From Tropicimonas sp047971885 (GTDB lineage: Bacteria; Pseudomonadota; Alphaproteobacteria; Rhodobacterales; Rhodobacteraceae): a stretch of 14,996 nt of DNA. The stretch's first letter is position 1. The number at the start of each line of letters is the position of its first letter. Shown piece by piece: positions 6,610 through 14,095 of the stretch. The notes beneath the pieces were generated by a model. The model did no database searches, was not told the DNA's origin, and was given only the letters and a program-made list of their open reading frames with translations. The translations under genes and the position numbers were made by a program. The DNA lies in the NCBI RefSeq assembly GCF_047971885.1, contig NZ_JBKEAE010000079.1:1-14996 (forward strand). Direction: 5' to 3'.

Positions 6610-7350
6610 TCAGAGCTGGGCCGCTATCTCGTCCGACACCTCGAGGTTCGCCGTCACGCGCTGGATGTCATCGTCGTCCTCCAGCACCTCGATCAGCCGC
6701 ATCAGCTTCTGCGCCCCCTCCAGATCGAGCTCGGTGGTGGTCGTCGGCCTCCAGACCAGCTTGGTCGTTTCCGATTCGCCCAGAACCTCCTCGAGCGCGG
6801 TCGAAACCTCGTTCAGGTCGGTGTCGGCGGTGTAGATGATGTGTTCGTCCTCGTTGGAGTCCACATCCTCGGCACCGGCCTCGATCGCCGCCTCCATGAC
6901 GGTATCGTCATCGCCCGCCGAGACGGGATAGGTGATCTCGCCCTTGCGTTCGAACATGAAACCGACCGAGCCGGTCTCGCCCAGATTGCCGCCGTGCTTG
7001 GAAAAGGTCGAGCGCACGGTCGAGGCGGTGCGGTTGCGGTTGTCGGTCATCGCCTCGACGATCACCGCCACCCCGCCGGGACCATAGCCCTCGTAGCGGA
7101 TTTCCTCGTAATCCTCGGCCTCGCCGCCGGTCGCCTTCTTGATCGCGCGGTCGATGTTGTCCTTGGGCATCGATTGTGACCTGGCTTCCTTTACCGCCAG
7201 GCGCAGGCGGGGGTTTTTCTCGGGATCGGGGTCGCCCATCCTGGCGGCGACGGTGATCTCCTTGGACAGCTTGGAAAACAGTTTCGAGCGGGCGGCGTCC
7301 TGCCGCCCCTTGCGGTGCTGGATGTTCGCCCATTTTGAATGGCCGGCCAT
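6610..7350 (-). CDS. yebC: YebC/PmpR family protein (TACO1 family)
   Basis: A 246-residue protein with the family's invariant opening MAGHSKWANIQHRKG, followed by KLFSKLSKEI and the MPKDNIDRAIKKATG segment, then YEGYGPGGVA at about residues 86-95. Length and order match the whole family. YebC proteins are cytoplasmic; they were described as transcription regulators (PmpR) and are now linked to relief of ribosome stalling on proline-rich stretches, as is mitochondrial TACO1. The C-terminal part is acidic (EDDDD near 225). A GGAG ribosome site precedes the ATG at 7350. In many proteobacteria yebC lies near ruvC; here it sits 101 bp downstream of gpsA and converges with argP, leaving 22 bp of GC-rich sequence between stops. 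Confidence 0.97.
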   Translation of the reverse strand: MAGHSKWANIQHRKGRQDAARSKLFSKLSKEITVAARMGDPDPEKNPRLRLAVKEARSQSMPKDNIDRAIKKATGGEAEDYEEIRYEGYGPGGVAVIVEAMTDNRNRTASTVRSTFSKHGGNLGETGSVGFMFERKGEITYPVSAGDDDTVMEAAIEAGAEDVDSNEDEHIIYTADTDLNEVSTALEEVLGESETTKLVWRPTTTTELDLEGAQKLMRLIEVLEDDDDIQRVTANLEVSDEIAAQL

Positions 7351-7451
7351 GGGTCTTCTCCGTTGGTGTCATCTTTCCATGAATGCTGGCGCGTTCCTAT
7401 CGCAAAGCGGCGCGCCTCGGCAATCCCGCAGAACGGGGTCGCCGCATCCTG

Positions 7452-8567
7452 CTAGCCCGGGGTCCCCGCCGGGTTTTCCAGCGCCAGATTGAGAAACTTG
7501 TTTTCGCCGGTGATCGGTCGCGCCCAGAGCGCGGCGAAGGTCCGGCGCAGGTCGGCGCCCTCGTGCAGGATCGCGTTCACCGCACGGCAGACGGGCATGT
7601 CCAGCCCGATGCGGTCGGCGAGATCGACAACCGAAATGGCGTTGACCTCGCCCTCGACAACAACCGGGGTGCCATCGAAGACGTTCTCGCGCGCAATGCC
7701 CGAGCCGAGCTGAACCCCGAAATGCATGTTGCGCGAGGTGGTCGACGAGCAGGTCAGCGTCAGATCGCCGATGCCGGAAAGGCCCGCGATGGTCTCGCGC
7801 CGGCCGCCCCGCGCCTCGGCCAGGGCCTTCATCTCATCGATGCCCCAGGTGATCAGCGCGGCACGGGTATTTTCGGCATATCCCGCCCCCGTCATCATCC
7901 CGCAGGCGATGGCGACCACGTTCTTGACCGCGCCCGCAACCTCGACCCCAACCAGGTCGTCCGACACGTAGGGGCGGAAATTCTCGGACCCGAGCGACAG
8001 CGCCAGCCGCGAGGCCGGCGCGGCGCGCGGATCGCGCCGGTCGGCCTGCGCGAAGGGAAAGGCGAGCGTGACGGCGGTGGGATAGTTCAGCGCCGTCTCG
8101 CGCGCAAAGGTCGGCCCCGACAGCGCGCCGATCGGATGGCCGGGCAGTTCCTCGCTCGCGACCTCGCTCAGCAGCTTGCCCGATCCGGTCTCGATCCCCT
8201 TGGCGCACAGCACCAGCGGCACCCTCGGGGCGACATGCGGTGCCATCTGGCGGCAAATCTCGCGCAGGGTGACCGAAGGCGTGACGATCAGCACGCACTC
8301 CGCCCCCGACAGCGCGGTTTCGATATCGGCGGTCGCCGTCACGCCCCGGGGCAGGTCGATCCCCGGCAGGTAGCGCAGGTTCTGACCGGTGTTCCCGATC
8401 GTTGCGATATCCTGCGCATTGCGGCCCCACAACCGCACCGCGCGCCCGGCCTTGCTGGCGATCAGCGCCAGGGCCGTACCCCAGGCACCGGCCCCGATGA
8501 CGGCGACGGTCGAATAAGGGCCGTGCTGCCCTGTTTCTGCGGGGGATCGGCTGAGGTTGGAGGTCAT
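7452..8567 (-). CDS. gpsA: Glycerol-3-phosphate dehydrogenase [NAD(P)+]
   Basis: A 371-residue cytoplasmic enzyme that reduces dihydroxyacetone phosphate to sn-glycerol 3-phosphate, the backbone for phospholipid synthesis. The nucleotide-binding glycine motif GAGAWG lies at residues 25-30. Further family motifs are the segment ending in K123-G-I, GPTFARE (151-157), the catalytic Lys215 in VEVAGAVKNVVAI, and GIGDLTLTCSSTTSRN with Arg279. The ATG at 8567 is preceded by AGGA at suitable spacing. The protein is about 30-35 residues longer than typical GpsA: there is an extra N-terminal stretch of about 17 residues before TVAVIG and a C-terminal tail after TFAALWARP. Its promoter would lie in the 183-bp gap shared with the divergent YihY-type gene. 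Confidence 0.97.
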   Translation of the reverse strand: MTSNLSRSPAETGQHGPYSTVAVIGAGAWGTALALIASKAGRAVRLWGRNAQDIATIGNTGQNLRYLPGIDLPRGVTATADIETALSGAECVLIVTPSVTLREICRQMAPHVAPRVPLVLCAKGIETGSGKLLSEVASEELPGHPIGALSGPTFARETALNYPTAVTLAFPFAQADRRDPRAAPASRLALSLGSENFRPYVSDDLVGVEVAGAVKNVVAIACGMMTGAGYAENTRAALITWGIDEMKALAEARGGRRETIAGLSGIGDLTLTCSSTTSRNMHFGVQLGSGIARENVFDGTPVVVEGEVNAISVVDLADRIGLDMPVCRAVNAILHEGADLRRTFAALWARPITGENKFLNLALENPAGTPG

Positions 8568-8750
8568 CCGGGCAATCCTGCCTTTGTGGCTCTGGTCGGT
8601 GCTTCGAGCGATATCTAATCGGTGACAGCCACGAACCCAAGCCCCGCGAACGGCCGGGCAACCCGCCCGCCGCCATTCCGGCTGTCCGCCGCCGCCCGGG
8701 ATGATATGGTGCCCCTGTTTGATGTCAGGGGCAGGTCGGAGCGCAAGCGG
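8568..8750. promoter_or_regulatory. Divergent intergenic region between gpsA and the YihY-type gene
   Basis: This 183-bp gap must carry the gpsA promoter and the YihY-type gene's promoter. TCTAAT at 8614-8619 matches 5 of 6 positions of a -10 box on the + strand, but no good -35 is seen at the right distance, so the promoter assignment is weak. Part of the gap could be coding if the YihY-type gene starts at 8622 or 8706; codons there still end mostly in G/C. Confidence 0.25.
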
Positions 8751-9743
8751 ATGTTCGAGCGGACGAAAGAGGCGATCTCGTTCGCCGGCGCGATCCTCAA
8801 CGGGATCGCGACACGGCATATCGGGCTGATCGCCGCCGGCATCGCCTTCTACAGCCTGCTGGCGATCTTTCCCGGCATCACGGCACTGGTGACGCTCTGG
8901 GGCTATTTCGCCGATCCCGAAATCGTCGAGCAGCAGCTTGCCGGTTACGAGCCGCTGCTGCCCGCCGCCGTCTTCAACATCATCGCGGGCCAGGTTCACG
9001 CCATCGCCGACGGGCCGAAAGAGGTATTGGGCTGGGCATCACTGCTGACCACGGGGGTGGCGATATGGCTTACCCGGATCGGCGTTTCGGCGATGATCGG
9101 CGGTCTGAACGCAGTTTACGAGGTTCCGCCGCGCGGTGGCCTGCGAAGCCAGGCGGTGGCGCTTTTCCTGACGCTGCTGCTGATCCTCGTGGCGCTGGTC
9201 TCCATGGCGGTGGTGGTGGTCGTTCCGGTCATCCTGTCCCACCTGCCGCTTGGCGCCTTTTCCGATCTGGCGCTTCGCGTGCTGCTGTTTGTCATCGGCA
9301 CCGGCGTCGTCCTGCTCGGGGTCGGCATTCTCTACCGGCTGGGGCCGAATCTGCCGGGCCGGAAGAGGCCGCTGTTCACCACCGGCGCGATCCTTGCCGT
9401 GGTTCTGTGGATGATCGTCTCGCGCGGCTTCGCACTCTACCTCACCAACTTCGGCCGCTATAACGAGATCTACGGCTCGCTCGGCGCGGTGGTCGCATTG
9501 CTGATGTGGTTCTACCTCAGTGCCTATGTGGTGCTGCTCGGGGCGCTGGTCGATGCCGAACTGGCCAAGCGGCGCGCGGCGCGCAAACTGGCCATGGAGG
9601 CCGAAGCGCATTCGCGCATTGCCGACGAGGACGACGACATTGCCCCGCCGGCAGAGCGGCCGGCAGCGCCGGTTCCGGCGAGTGGCGTAACGACCGGCGG
9701 CGGCGCGTTCGACGACCCGCCCGGCATCCCGTCGCCGGGGTGA
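8751..9743 (+). CDS. YihY/virulence factor BrkB family membrane protein
   Basis: A 330-residue inner-membrane protein of the YihY/BrkB family, formerly and wrongly called RNase BN. About six hydrophobic helices run between residues 22 and 268. The family signatures are RHIGLIAAGIAFYSLLAIFPG (22-42), YEVPPR and the closing YNEIYGSLGAVVALLMWFYLSAYVVLLGA block (237-265). The C-terminal 60 residues are charged then Pro/Gly-rich and likely cytoplasmic and disordered. The start is uncertain: ATG 8751 has GGAG 9 bases upstream (8738-8741) and gives the usual N-terminus, while ATG 8706 and GTG 8622 are in frame and add 15 or 43 residues. The function of the family is unsettled. The stop codon lies in the first unit of a 13-bp tandem repeat. 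Confidence 0.9.
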   Translation: MFERTKEAISFAGAILNGIATRHIGLIAAGIAFYSLLAIFPGITALVTLWGYFADPEIVEQQLAGYEPLLPAAVFNIIAGQVHAIADGPKEVLGWASLLTTGVAIWLTRIGVSAMIGGLNAVYEVPPRGGLRSQAVALFLTLLLILVALVSMAVVVVVPVILSHLPLGAFSDLALRVLLFVIGTGVVLLGVGILYRLGPNLPGRKRPLFTTGAILAVVLWMIVSRGFALYLTNFGRYNEIYGSLGAVVALLMWFYLSAYVVLLGALVDAELAKRRAARKLAMEAEAHSRIADEDDDIAPPAERPAAPVPASGVTTGGGAFDDPPGIPSPG

Positions 9744-9783
9744 CGAGGCGGGGTGACGGGGCGGAGTGACGGGGCGGGGTGAC
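9732..9783 (+). repeat. 13-bp direct tandem repeat, about four copies
   Basis: The motif GTGAC recurs with exact 13-base spacing at 9740, 9753, 9766 and 9779. Full units are 9745-9757, 9758-9770 and 9771-9783, with consensus GGGGCGGGGTGAC and only one to two differences; 9732-9744 is a degenerate first copy (TCGCCGGGGTGAC). The TGA in the first copy is the stop codon of the YihY-type gene. Because 13 is not a multiple of three, successive units place TGA stops and GTG starts in all three forward frames. The array lies about 80-130 bp before the likely waaA start. Confidence 0.8.
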
Positions 9784-9861
9784 GGCACCGGTCCGCCGCA
9801 CTTGCCGCGCCCGGTCGGGGCGCGTATTGCGCGGGCAGTCTTTCCGCCTGAGGGCTGCCGC

Positions 9862-11145
9862 TTGCTTTTCTACCGCCTGCTCCTGACGCTGCTTGCGCCC
9901 GCCTTCGCCCTCTGGTTCGGGCTTCGGTTGCTGCGCGGGCAGGAGCGGCCTGCCGACCTGCGCGAACGGCTTGGATGTGGCACAGGCGCCGAAACCGGTA
10001 ACGGCACGGCGATCTGGCTGCACGGGGCATCGAACGGCGAGTTGATCTCGGCCCGCAATCTGATCGAATCGCTGCTCGAACGCGGGCCGTCACTCCGCAT
10101 CGTCGTCACCTCGAACAGCCTGTCCGGGCGCGATATGGTGCGGTCCTGGGCACTGCCGCGCGTCACCGCCCGGCTGGCGCCGCTCGATTATCGCCGCGCA
10201 CTGACGCGCTTCGTCGAAACCTGCCGCCCGGCGGCCTTCCTGCTGATCGAAGGCGATCTGTGGCCGAACCGGCTGGTGCTGACCGCGCGCCGGGGGATTC
10301 CGGTCGTCATGGTCTCGGCCCGGATCTCGGAAAGAAGCGCGCGGAAATGGCGGCGCCTGCCCGGGCTGGCGCGGCAGATGCTGCAAGCGGTCGAACTGGC
10401 CCTGCCGCAGGATTTTGCCTCTGGCCAGCGACTGCTGGCGCTTGGTCTTCCCGCAGCCGCGCTGCATGCGCCGGTGACGCTGAAATCGGAGGTCAGCCTG
10501 CCTCCCGCCGATCCAGCACAGTTAGCGGCGCTGTCCGGCGTCTTCGAGCCGGGCCGGACCTTTCTCGCCGCATCGACCCATGCCGGCGAGGAGGAGATCG
10601 TCATCGCCGCCTTCGTGCAGGCGCGCCGGCACCGCCCCGGCCTGCGCATGATACTGGCACCGCGCCACCCGGCGCGCGGCCCCGGGATCGCGGCATTGCT
10701 GGACGAGACCGGGCTCGGATACCGCGTCCGCTCGGCAGGGCAGGATCCGGACCCCGGGGCCCCGGTCTACCTTGCCGACACGCTGGGAGAGATGGCGCTG
10801 TGGTACACGTTGTCCGATACCTGCCTGGTCGGCGGCTCTCTGGTGCCAAAGGGCGGCCATACCCCCTACGAGCCGGCCCGTTTCGATTGCGTGTTGCTGC
10901 ATGGCCCGCATGTTTCGAACTTTGCCGAACAAGAAGCCGCGCTGGACCGTGCCGGGGGCGCGATAGGCGTGACGGGGACCGGCTATCTTGCCGCGGCGCT
11001 GAGACCGCGCGACGAGGCCACGCAACGCACCATGACCGAAGCGGCGCGCGCCGCGCTGGCGCTCGACCGGCCCGACAATTCGGTGAACGATGTGCTCGTG
11101 GCACTCGGGAAGCTCGACGGGCTGGCCGTTCTTCTCGAACGGTGA
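9862..11145 (+). CDS. waaA: WaaA/KdtA-like 3-deoxy-D-manno-octulosonic acid (Kdo) transferase
   Basis: A 427-residue GT-B glycosyltransferase of the Kdo transferase family, which adds Kdo to lipid A precursor at the cytoplasmic face of the inner membrane. TTG 9862 is taken as the start: AGGG lies 7 bases before it and the protein then opens with the family's membrane anchor (MLFYRLLLTLLAP). A GTG at 9766 inside the tandem repeat is in frame but adds 32 atypical residues. The catalytic Glu aligns as E60 in HGASNGE. Later motifs are EGDLWPN (130-136), ASTHAGEEE (237-245) and GGSLVPKGGHTPYEP (324-338), then GPHVSNF. Several of these differ from canonical WaaA (HAVSVGE, ETELWPN, GGHNPLEP), so it is a divergent WaaA or a paralogue with another acceptor or sugar. 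Confidence 0.85.
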   Translation: MLFYRLLLTLLAPAFALWFGLRLLRGQERPADLRERLGCGTGAETGNGTAIWLHGASNGELISARNLIESLLERGPSLRIVVTSNSLSGRDMVRSWALPRVTARLAPLDYRRALTRFVETCRPAAFLLIEGDLWPNRLVLTARRGIPVVMVSARISERSARKWRRLPGLARQMLQAVELALPQDFASGQRLLALGLPAAALHAPVTLKSEVSLPPADPAQLAALSGVFEPGRTFLAASTHAGEEEIVIAAFVQARRHRPGLRMILAPRHPARGPGIAALLDETGLGYRVRSAGQDPDPGAPVYLADTLGEMALWYTLSDTCLVGGSLVPKGGHTPYEPARFDCVLLHGPHVSNFAEQEAALDRAGGAIGVTGTGYLAAALRPRDEATQRTMTEAARAALALDRPDNSVNDVLVALGKLDGLAVLLER

Positions 11146-11182
11146 AACGAAAACCCGCGCCCGGCGTGCAGCCGGGCGCGGG
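11146..11182 (-). terminator. Intrinsic terminator of the nap operon (possibly bidirectional with waaA)
   Basis: CCCGCGCCCGGC (11154-11165) and GCCGGGCGCGGG (11171-11182) form a perfect 12-bp stem with a GTGCA loop. On the - strand the stem is followed by TTTTCGTTT (11153-11145), the classic intrinsic terminator layout, and it lies 27 bp beyond the napC stop. On the + strand it sits 8 bp after the waaA stop but is followed only by CCGGTCTTC, so termination of waaA would be weaker. Confidence 0.88.
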
Positions 11183-11209
11183 CCGGTCTTCACCTGCCGG
11201 TCGTTCGGC

Positions 11210-11845
11210 TCATTGGCTTCCGTTCAGCTTGTCCACGACTTCGCGGTATTCGTCGAGATATCCCGCCGGCAGGTTGTGCGCGATGCCCTGATGGCAATCG
11301 ATGCAGGTCTTGCCCTCGTCGATGGCCTCCTGATGCTCGGCTGCGGCCCGGCTCTCCTGAATGGTGAAATCCATGTAGTCGAAGGCATGGCAGTTGCGGC
11401 ATTCGCGGCTGTCGGATTTCTTCATTTTCTTCCACACCAGCCCGGCCATGTGCAGCCTGCGCTCCTCGTATTTCTCGGGCGTGTCGATGGTGCCGATGAT
11501 CTCGTGGAACAGATCCTTGCTGGCCAGAATCTTGGCACGGATCTTGAAATGCCATTCCTTTGGCACGTGGCAGTCCGGGCAGGTCGCGCGCACCCCGGAG
11601 TGGTTGTTGTAGTGAACCGTCTCCTGATACTCGTCGTAATTCACCTCCATGGTGTGGCACGAGATGCAGAATTTCTCGGTGTTGGTCAGTTCCAGCGCCC
11701 AGTGGAAACCGCCCCAGAACAGAATCCCGCCGAGGAAACCCACGATCAGCAGAACGCCGAGGCTGATGGCCCCCGCCGGGGACCAGAACCACGACCAGAC
11801 GCGCCGCAGAAAGCCGGATTTCTTTTGTTTGATTGTGTCGGCCAT
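11210..11845 (-). CDS. napC: NapC tetrahaem c-type cytochrome, quinol dehydrogenase of the nitrate reductase
   Basis: A 211-residue membrane-anchored cytochrome of the NapC/NirT family. A single uncleaved N-terminal helix (about residues 24-47) follows a basic cytoplasmic start, placing the haem domain in the periplasm. Four CxxCH haem sites lie at residues 60-64, 89-93, 149-153 and 181-185, the exact number expected. NapC oxidises membrane quinol and passes electrons to the NapAB complex. The ATG at 11845 has GGAGG 7 bases upstream. It is the last gene of the operon, 27 bp after napB and just before the terminator hairpin. Confidence 0.97.
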   Translation of the reverse strand: MADTIKQKKSGFLRRVWSWFWSPAGAISLGVLLIVGFLGGILFWGGFHWALELTNTEKFCISCHTMEVNYDEYQETVHYNNHSGVRATCPDCHVPKEWHFKIRAKILASKDLFHEIIGTIDTPEKYEERRLHMAGLVWKKMKKSDSRECRNCHAFDYMDFTIQESRAAAEHQEAIDEGKTCIDCHQGIAHNLPAGYLDEYREVVDKLNGSQ

Positions 11846-11872
11846 GACCGTTCCTCCTTCTTCCCGACAGGC

Positions 11873-12313
11873 TCAGCGGGAGGCCGAGGACTCGAACGTG
11901 TTCTGGACCAGCGCCGGAGCGTTGGCCTGCGGCACGTGGCATTGCGTGCAGAACCAGCGGGTGCCGGCCACGTGGTCCATCTCGCGCCCGTCACGGTCGA
12001 GATAATGGGTCATCGACAGGGTGGGCGCCCCCCGGTCGCCGGCATTGGTCCAGTCGTGACAGCCCAGACACTGGTTGGCGCGCAGGTCGATCTGGTACTG
12101 GTCGCTCGAATGGGGGATCAGCGGCGGCTGCTGGCGATAGTCGCGATTGAAGCGCCGGGTCTCCTGCTGGAAAACCTGCTCGACGGGAACGTTTTCCTCG
12201 ACCCCGGCGCCGCGCAGGCTGGCAAGCCCGCCGGCGGACTGGGCAAGGGCCGCTCCTGCCGGAATGATGGCGATCGCGAGGGCGCATAGGCCGGCAAGAA
12301 ACGGCTTTCTCAT
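11873..12313 (-). CDS. napB: NapB dihaem cytochrome c subunit of periplasmic nitrate reductase
   Basis: A 146-residue periplasmic electron-transfer subunit. A Sec signal peptide occupies about residues 1-25 (MRK, hydrophobic core, AALA-QS). Two CxxCH haem sites lie at 82-86 (CLGCH) and 122-126 (CTQCH). The typical NapB surroundings PPLIPHSSDQYQI (His68) and SMTHYLDRDG (His103) supply the probable distal haem ligands, and the end VPQANAPALVQNTF is characteristic. ATG 12313 is chosen because GGAG lies 8 bases upstream and the signal peptide begins here. In-frame ATGs at 12340 and 12334 overlap or abut the napH stop (an ATGA junction at 12340) and could allow translational coupling with a longer leader. 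It receives electrons from NapC and/or NapGH and passes them to NapA. Confidence 0.96.
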   Translation of the reverse strand: MRKPFLAGLCALAIAIIPAGAALAQSAGGLASLRGAGVEENVPVEQVFQQETRRFNRDYRQQPPLIPHSSDQYQIDLRANQCLGCHDWTNAGDRGAPTLSMTHYLDRDGREMDHVAGTRWFCTQCHVPQANAPALVQNTFESSASR

Positions 12314-12336
12314 ATTTGGCTCTCCATGGCTCATGT

Positions 12337-13254
12337 TCATGCCGCAGTCCGTGCTTGCGGTCCGGATACCCCGCCGGCTGGCGGCGAGGCGGTGACGTGG
12401 TGATCGAAACGATCGGTGAAGGAAAAGACGTCGACGGCGCAAACGTCGATGCAACGTCCGCAATTGGTACAATCGGGCGACAGGATCAGCGGCGTGCTGC
12501 CCGCCTTGCCCTTCAGCGCGGGCGAGATGACCTGATTTTCCGGGCAGACCGCATAGCAATCCATGCAGTCGTCGCAGGCGGCGCGGTTGGCCGCAGTGAC
12601 ACGCAGCAGGCTCTTCGTCCCGACCAGGCTGTAGAAGGCGCCGACCGGGCAGACATGGCCGCACCAGCCCTGGCGGGCAACGAGGAAATCGAACAGGAAG
12701 ATGCCGGCGACCAGCGCCCAGACGAATCCCATGCCGAAGACCAGCCCGCGGTGCAGCATGGTTACCGGATTGACCAGTTCCCACGCGATGGTGCCGGTCA
12801 GGGCCGAAACGGCGATGACCATGCCCAGAACCCAGAAACGGGTCGCGCGCTTTGGCTGCCAGCCCTTCCTGATGTCGAGCCGCGCATGCAGCCAGTGGGC
12901 CGCATCGGTCACCGGGTTGACCGGACAGACCCACGAGCAATAGACCCGCCCGCCGATCAGCGCATAGACCGCCAGAACGATCAACCCGCCGACCAGCGCG
13001 GATGTCTCGGGCCAGTGCCTGGCGGCCATCATCTGGAGCAGGATCAGCGGATCGTTCAGCGGCAGGGTATCGAAGGTCATCGAGCCGGCAAGGTTGCCCT
13101 TGACCCACCAGATGCCGAACCATGGCCCCATCAGGAAAATGAACAGGAAAAACGCCTGCGAGAGCCGGCGCAGGATCAGATATCTGTGCGCGCCGAACCA
13201 GCCCTTGGCCCGCAGCGCCTCCTGACCGGTGGGAAGAGGTGTCCTGCCACTCAT
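12337..13254 (-). CDS. napH: NapH membrane ferredoxin-type quinol dehydrogenase subunit
   Basis: A 305-residue integral membrane iron-sulfur protein. Four main hydrophobic helices are seen (about 32-51, 86-104, 140-160, 172-192). CSWVCP (106-111) and CGHVCP (198-203) are the CxxxCP motifs typical of NapH, and two [4Fe-4S] sites follow at C227/230/233/237 and C262/265/268/272 near the cytoplasmic C-terminus. With NapG it forms a menaquinol/ubiquinol dehydrogenase feeding electrons to the nitrate reductase. The start codon overlaps the napG stop by 4 bases (ATGA), a sign of translational coupling. The last 20 residues after FSFTDRFDHH are Pro/Gly/Ala-rich and probably disordered. Confidence 0.95.
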   Translation of the reverse strand: MSGRTPLPTGQEALRAKGWFGAHRYLILRRLSQAFFLFIFLMGPWFGIWWVKGNLAGSMTFDTLPLNDPLILLQMMAARHWPETSALVGGLIVLAVYALIGGRVYCSWVCPVNPVTDAAHWLHARLDIRKGWQPKRATRFWVLGMVIAVSALTGTIAWELVNPVTMLHRGLVFGMGFVWALVAGIFLFDFLVARQGWCGHVCPVGAFYSLVGTKSLLRVTAANRAACDDCMDCYAVCPENQVISPALKGKAGSTPLILSPDCTNCGRCIDVCAVDVFSFTDRFDHHVTASPPAGGVSGPQARTAA

Positions 13255-14072
13255 TGTCCCGGCCCTCCGGGCAGGGTGAAGGTCGGCTCGAAACCGCCCG
13301 GCGCCGCCAGATTGTCGGTTCCCGGGCCGGGCAGACGGTCGGGCAGGTCGATGATCCCCTCGACCACCGGGCCGCCCATTGCCTCCTTTTCCTCCCAGCC
13401 GAGCCGGTAGTGTTCGGCCGGCGTGCCCCGTGCCAGCCGGACCGGCAGGACCTTGATCGCCGCCTCGGGCAGCACGCAGGATTTCTCGCACACGCCGCAG
13501 CCGGTGCAATGACCGGCATGGACCGTGGGAGCGAAGACCGCGTGATGCCCCGAGCGTTCGTTGTGCGAACGCTCCAGCGTGATCGCCTCGTCGATCACCG
13601 GGCAGACCCGGTAGCAGACATCGCAGCGCAGCCCGAGGAAGTTGAGACAATTCTCCTGATCGACCAGAACGGCGGTGCCCATGCGGGCGTCGTCGATATT
13701 GCTCAGCCCCCTATCGAGCGCGCCCGTCGGACAGGCGAGCACACAGGGGATATCGTCGCACATCTCGCAGGGGATATCGCGGGCGATGAAATAGGGCGTG
13801 CCCGTTGCCGGCCCATCCTCGCCAAGCTCGGCGAGGATCAGCGTGTCATAGGGGCAGTCGCGCACGCAAAGCCCGCAGCGGATACAGGCCGAAAGGAATG
13901 CGTCCTCGCCGATCGCCCCGGGCGGCCGCAGCGCCTCGGCCGGCAGCGCCCGCGCGTCGCGCGCGAGCCAGGCCAGAAGCGTGCCGGCCACCGCGCAGCC
14001 GCCCGCCATGCGGGCAGCATCCGTCAGGAAGCGACGGCGGTCGACATTCCCGGATATGGCGGTGGCGGGCAT
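13251..14072 (-). CDS. napG: NapG periplasmic ferredoxin-type protein with Tat signal
   Basis: A 273-residue iron-sulfur protein. The N-terminus carries a twin-arginine signal, RRRFL at residues 12-16 followed by a hydrophobic stretch (22-36), so it should be exported folded through Tat. Four [4Fe-4S] cysteine groups are present: 63/66/69/73, 102/105/110/114, 142/150/153/157 and 189/192/195/199. NapG works with NapH to move electrons from quinol to the periplasmic nitrate reductase. ATG 14072 has GGGGAG 9 bases upstream and lies 23 bp after the napA stop. The C-terminal 30 residues are Gly/Pro-rich beyond the usual family core. Confidence 0.95.
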   Translation of the reverse strand: MPATAISGNVDRRRFLTDAARMAGGCAVAGTLLAWLARDARALPAEALRPPGAIGEDAFLSACIRCGLCVRDCPYDTLILAELGEDGPATGTPYFIARDIPCEMCDDIPCVLACPTGALDRGLSNIDDARMGTAVLVDQENCLNFLGLRCDVCYRVCPVIDEAITLERSHNERSGHHAVFAPTVHAGHCTGCGVCEKSCVLPEAAIKVLPVRLARGTPAEHYRLGWEEKEAMGGPVVEGIIDLPDRLPGPGTDNLAAPGGFEPTFTLPGGPGQ

Positions 14073-14095
14073 TTGCCGGATCTCCCCGGTTCAGC

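Noticed and set aside
7383..8618. Open frame of 411 codons on the + strand opposite gpsA
   Set aside because: It is the antisense shadow of gpsA, rich in Arg/Gly/Pro with no recognisable domain; such frames arise from strong GC bias at third codon positions.
9732..9783. CRISPR-like interpretation of the 13-bp repeat
   Set aside because: Units are contiguous with no spacers, far too short, and no cas genes are present.
9766..9861. GTG 9766 as the start of waaA
   Set aside because: It lies inside the tandem repeat, has no family-like N-terminus and adds 32 residues; TTG 9862 has AGGG at good spacing and restores the expected length and membrane anchor.
12316..13410. Open frames on the + strand across the nap genes (also 11090-12289 and 13239-14345)
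   Set aside because: All are complements of nap genes whose haem and iron-sulfur motifs are unmistakable on the - strand.
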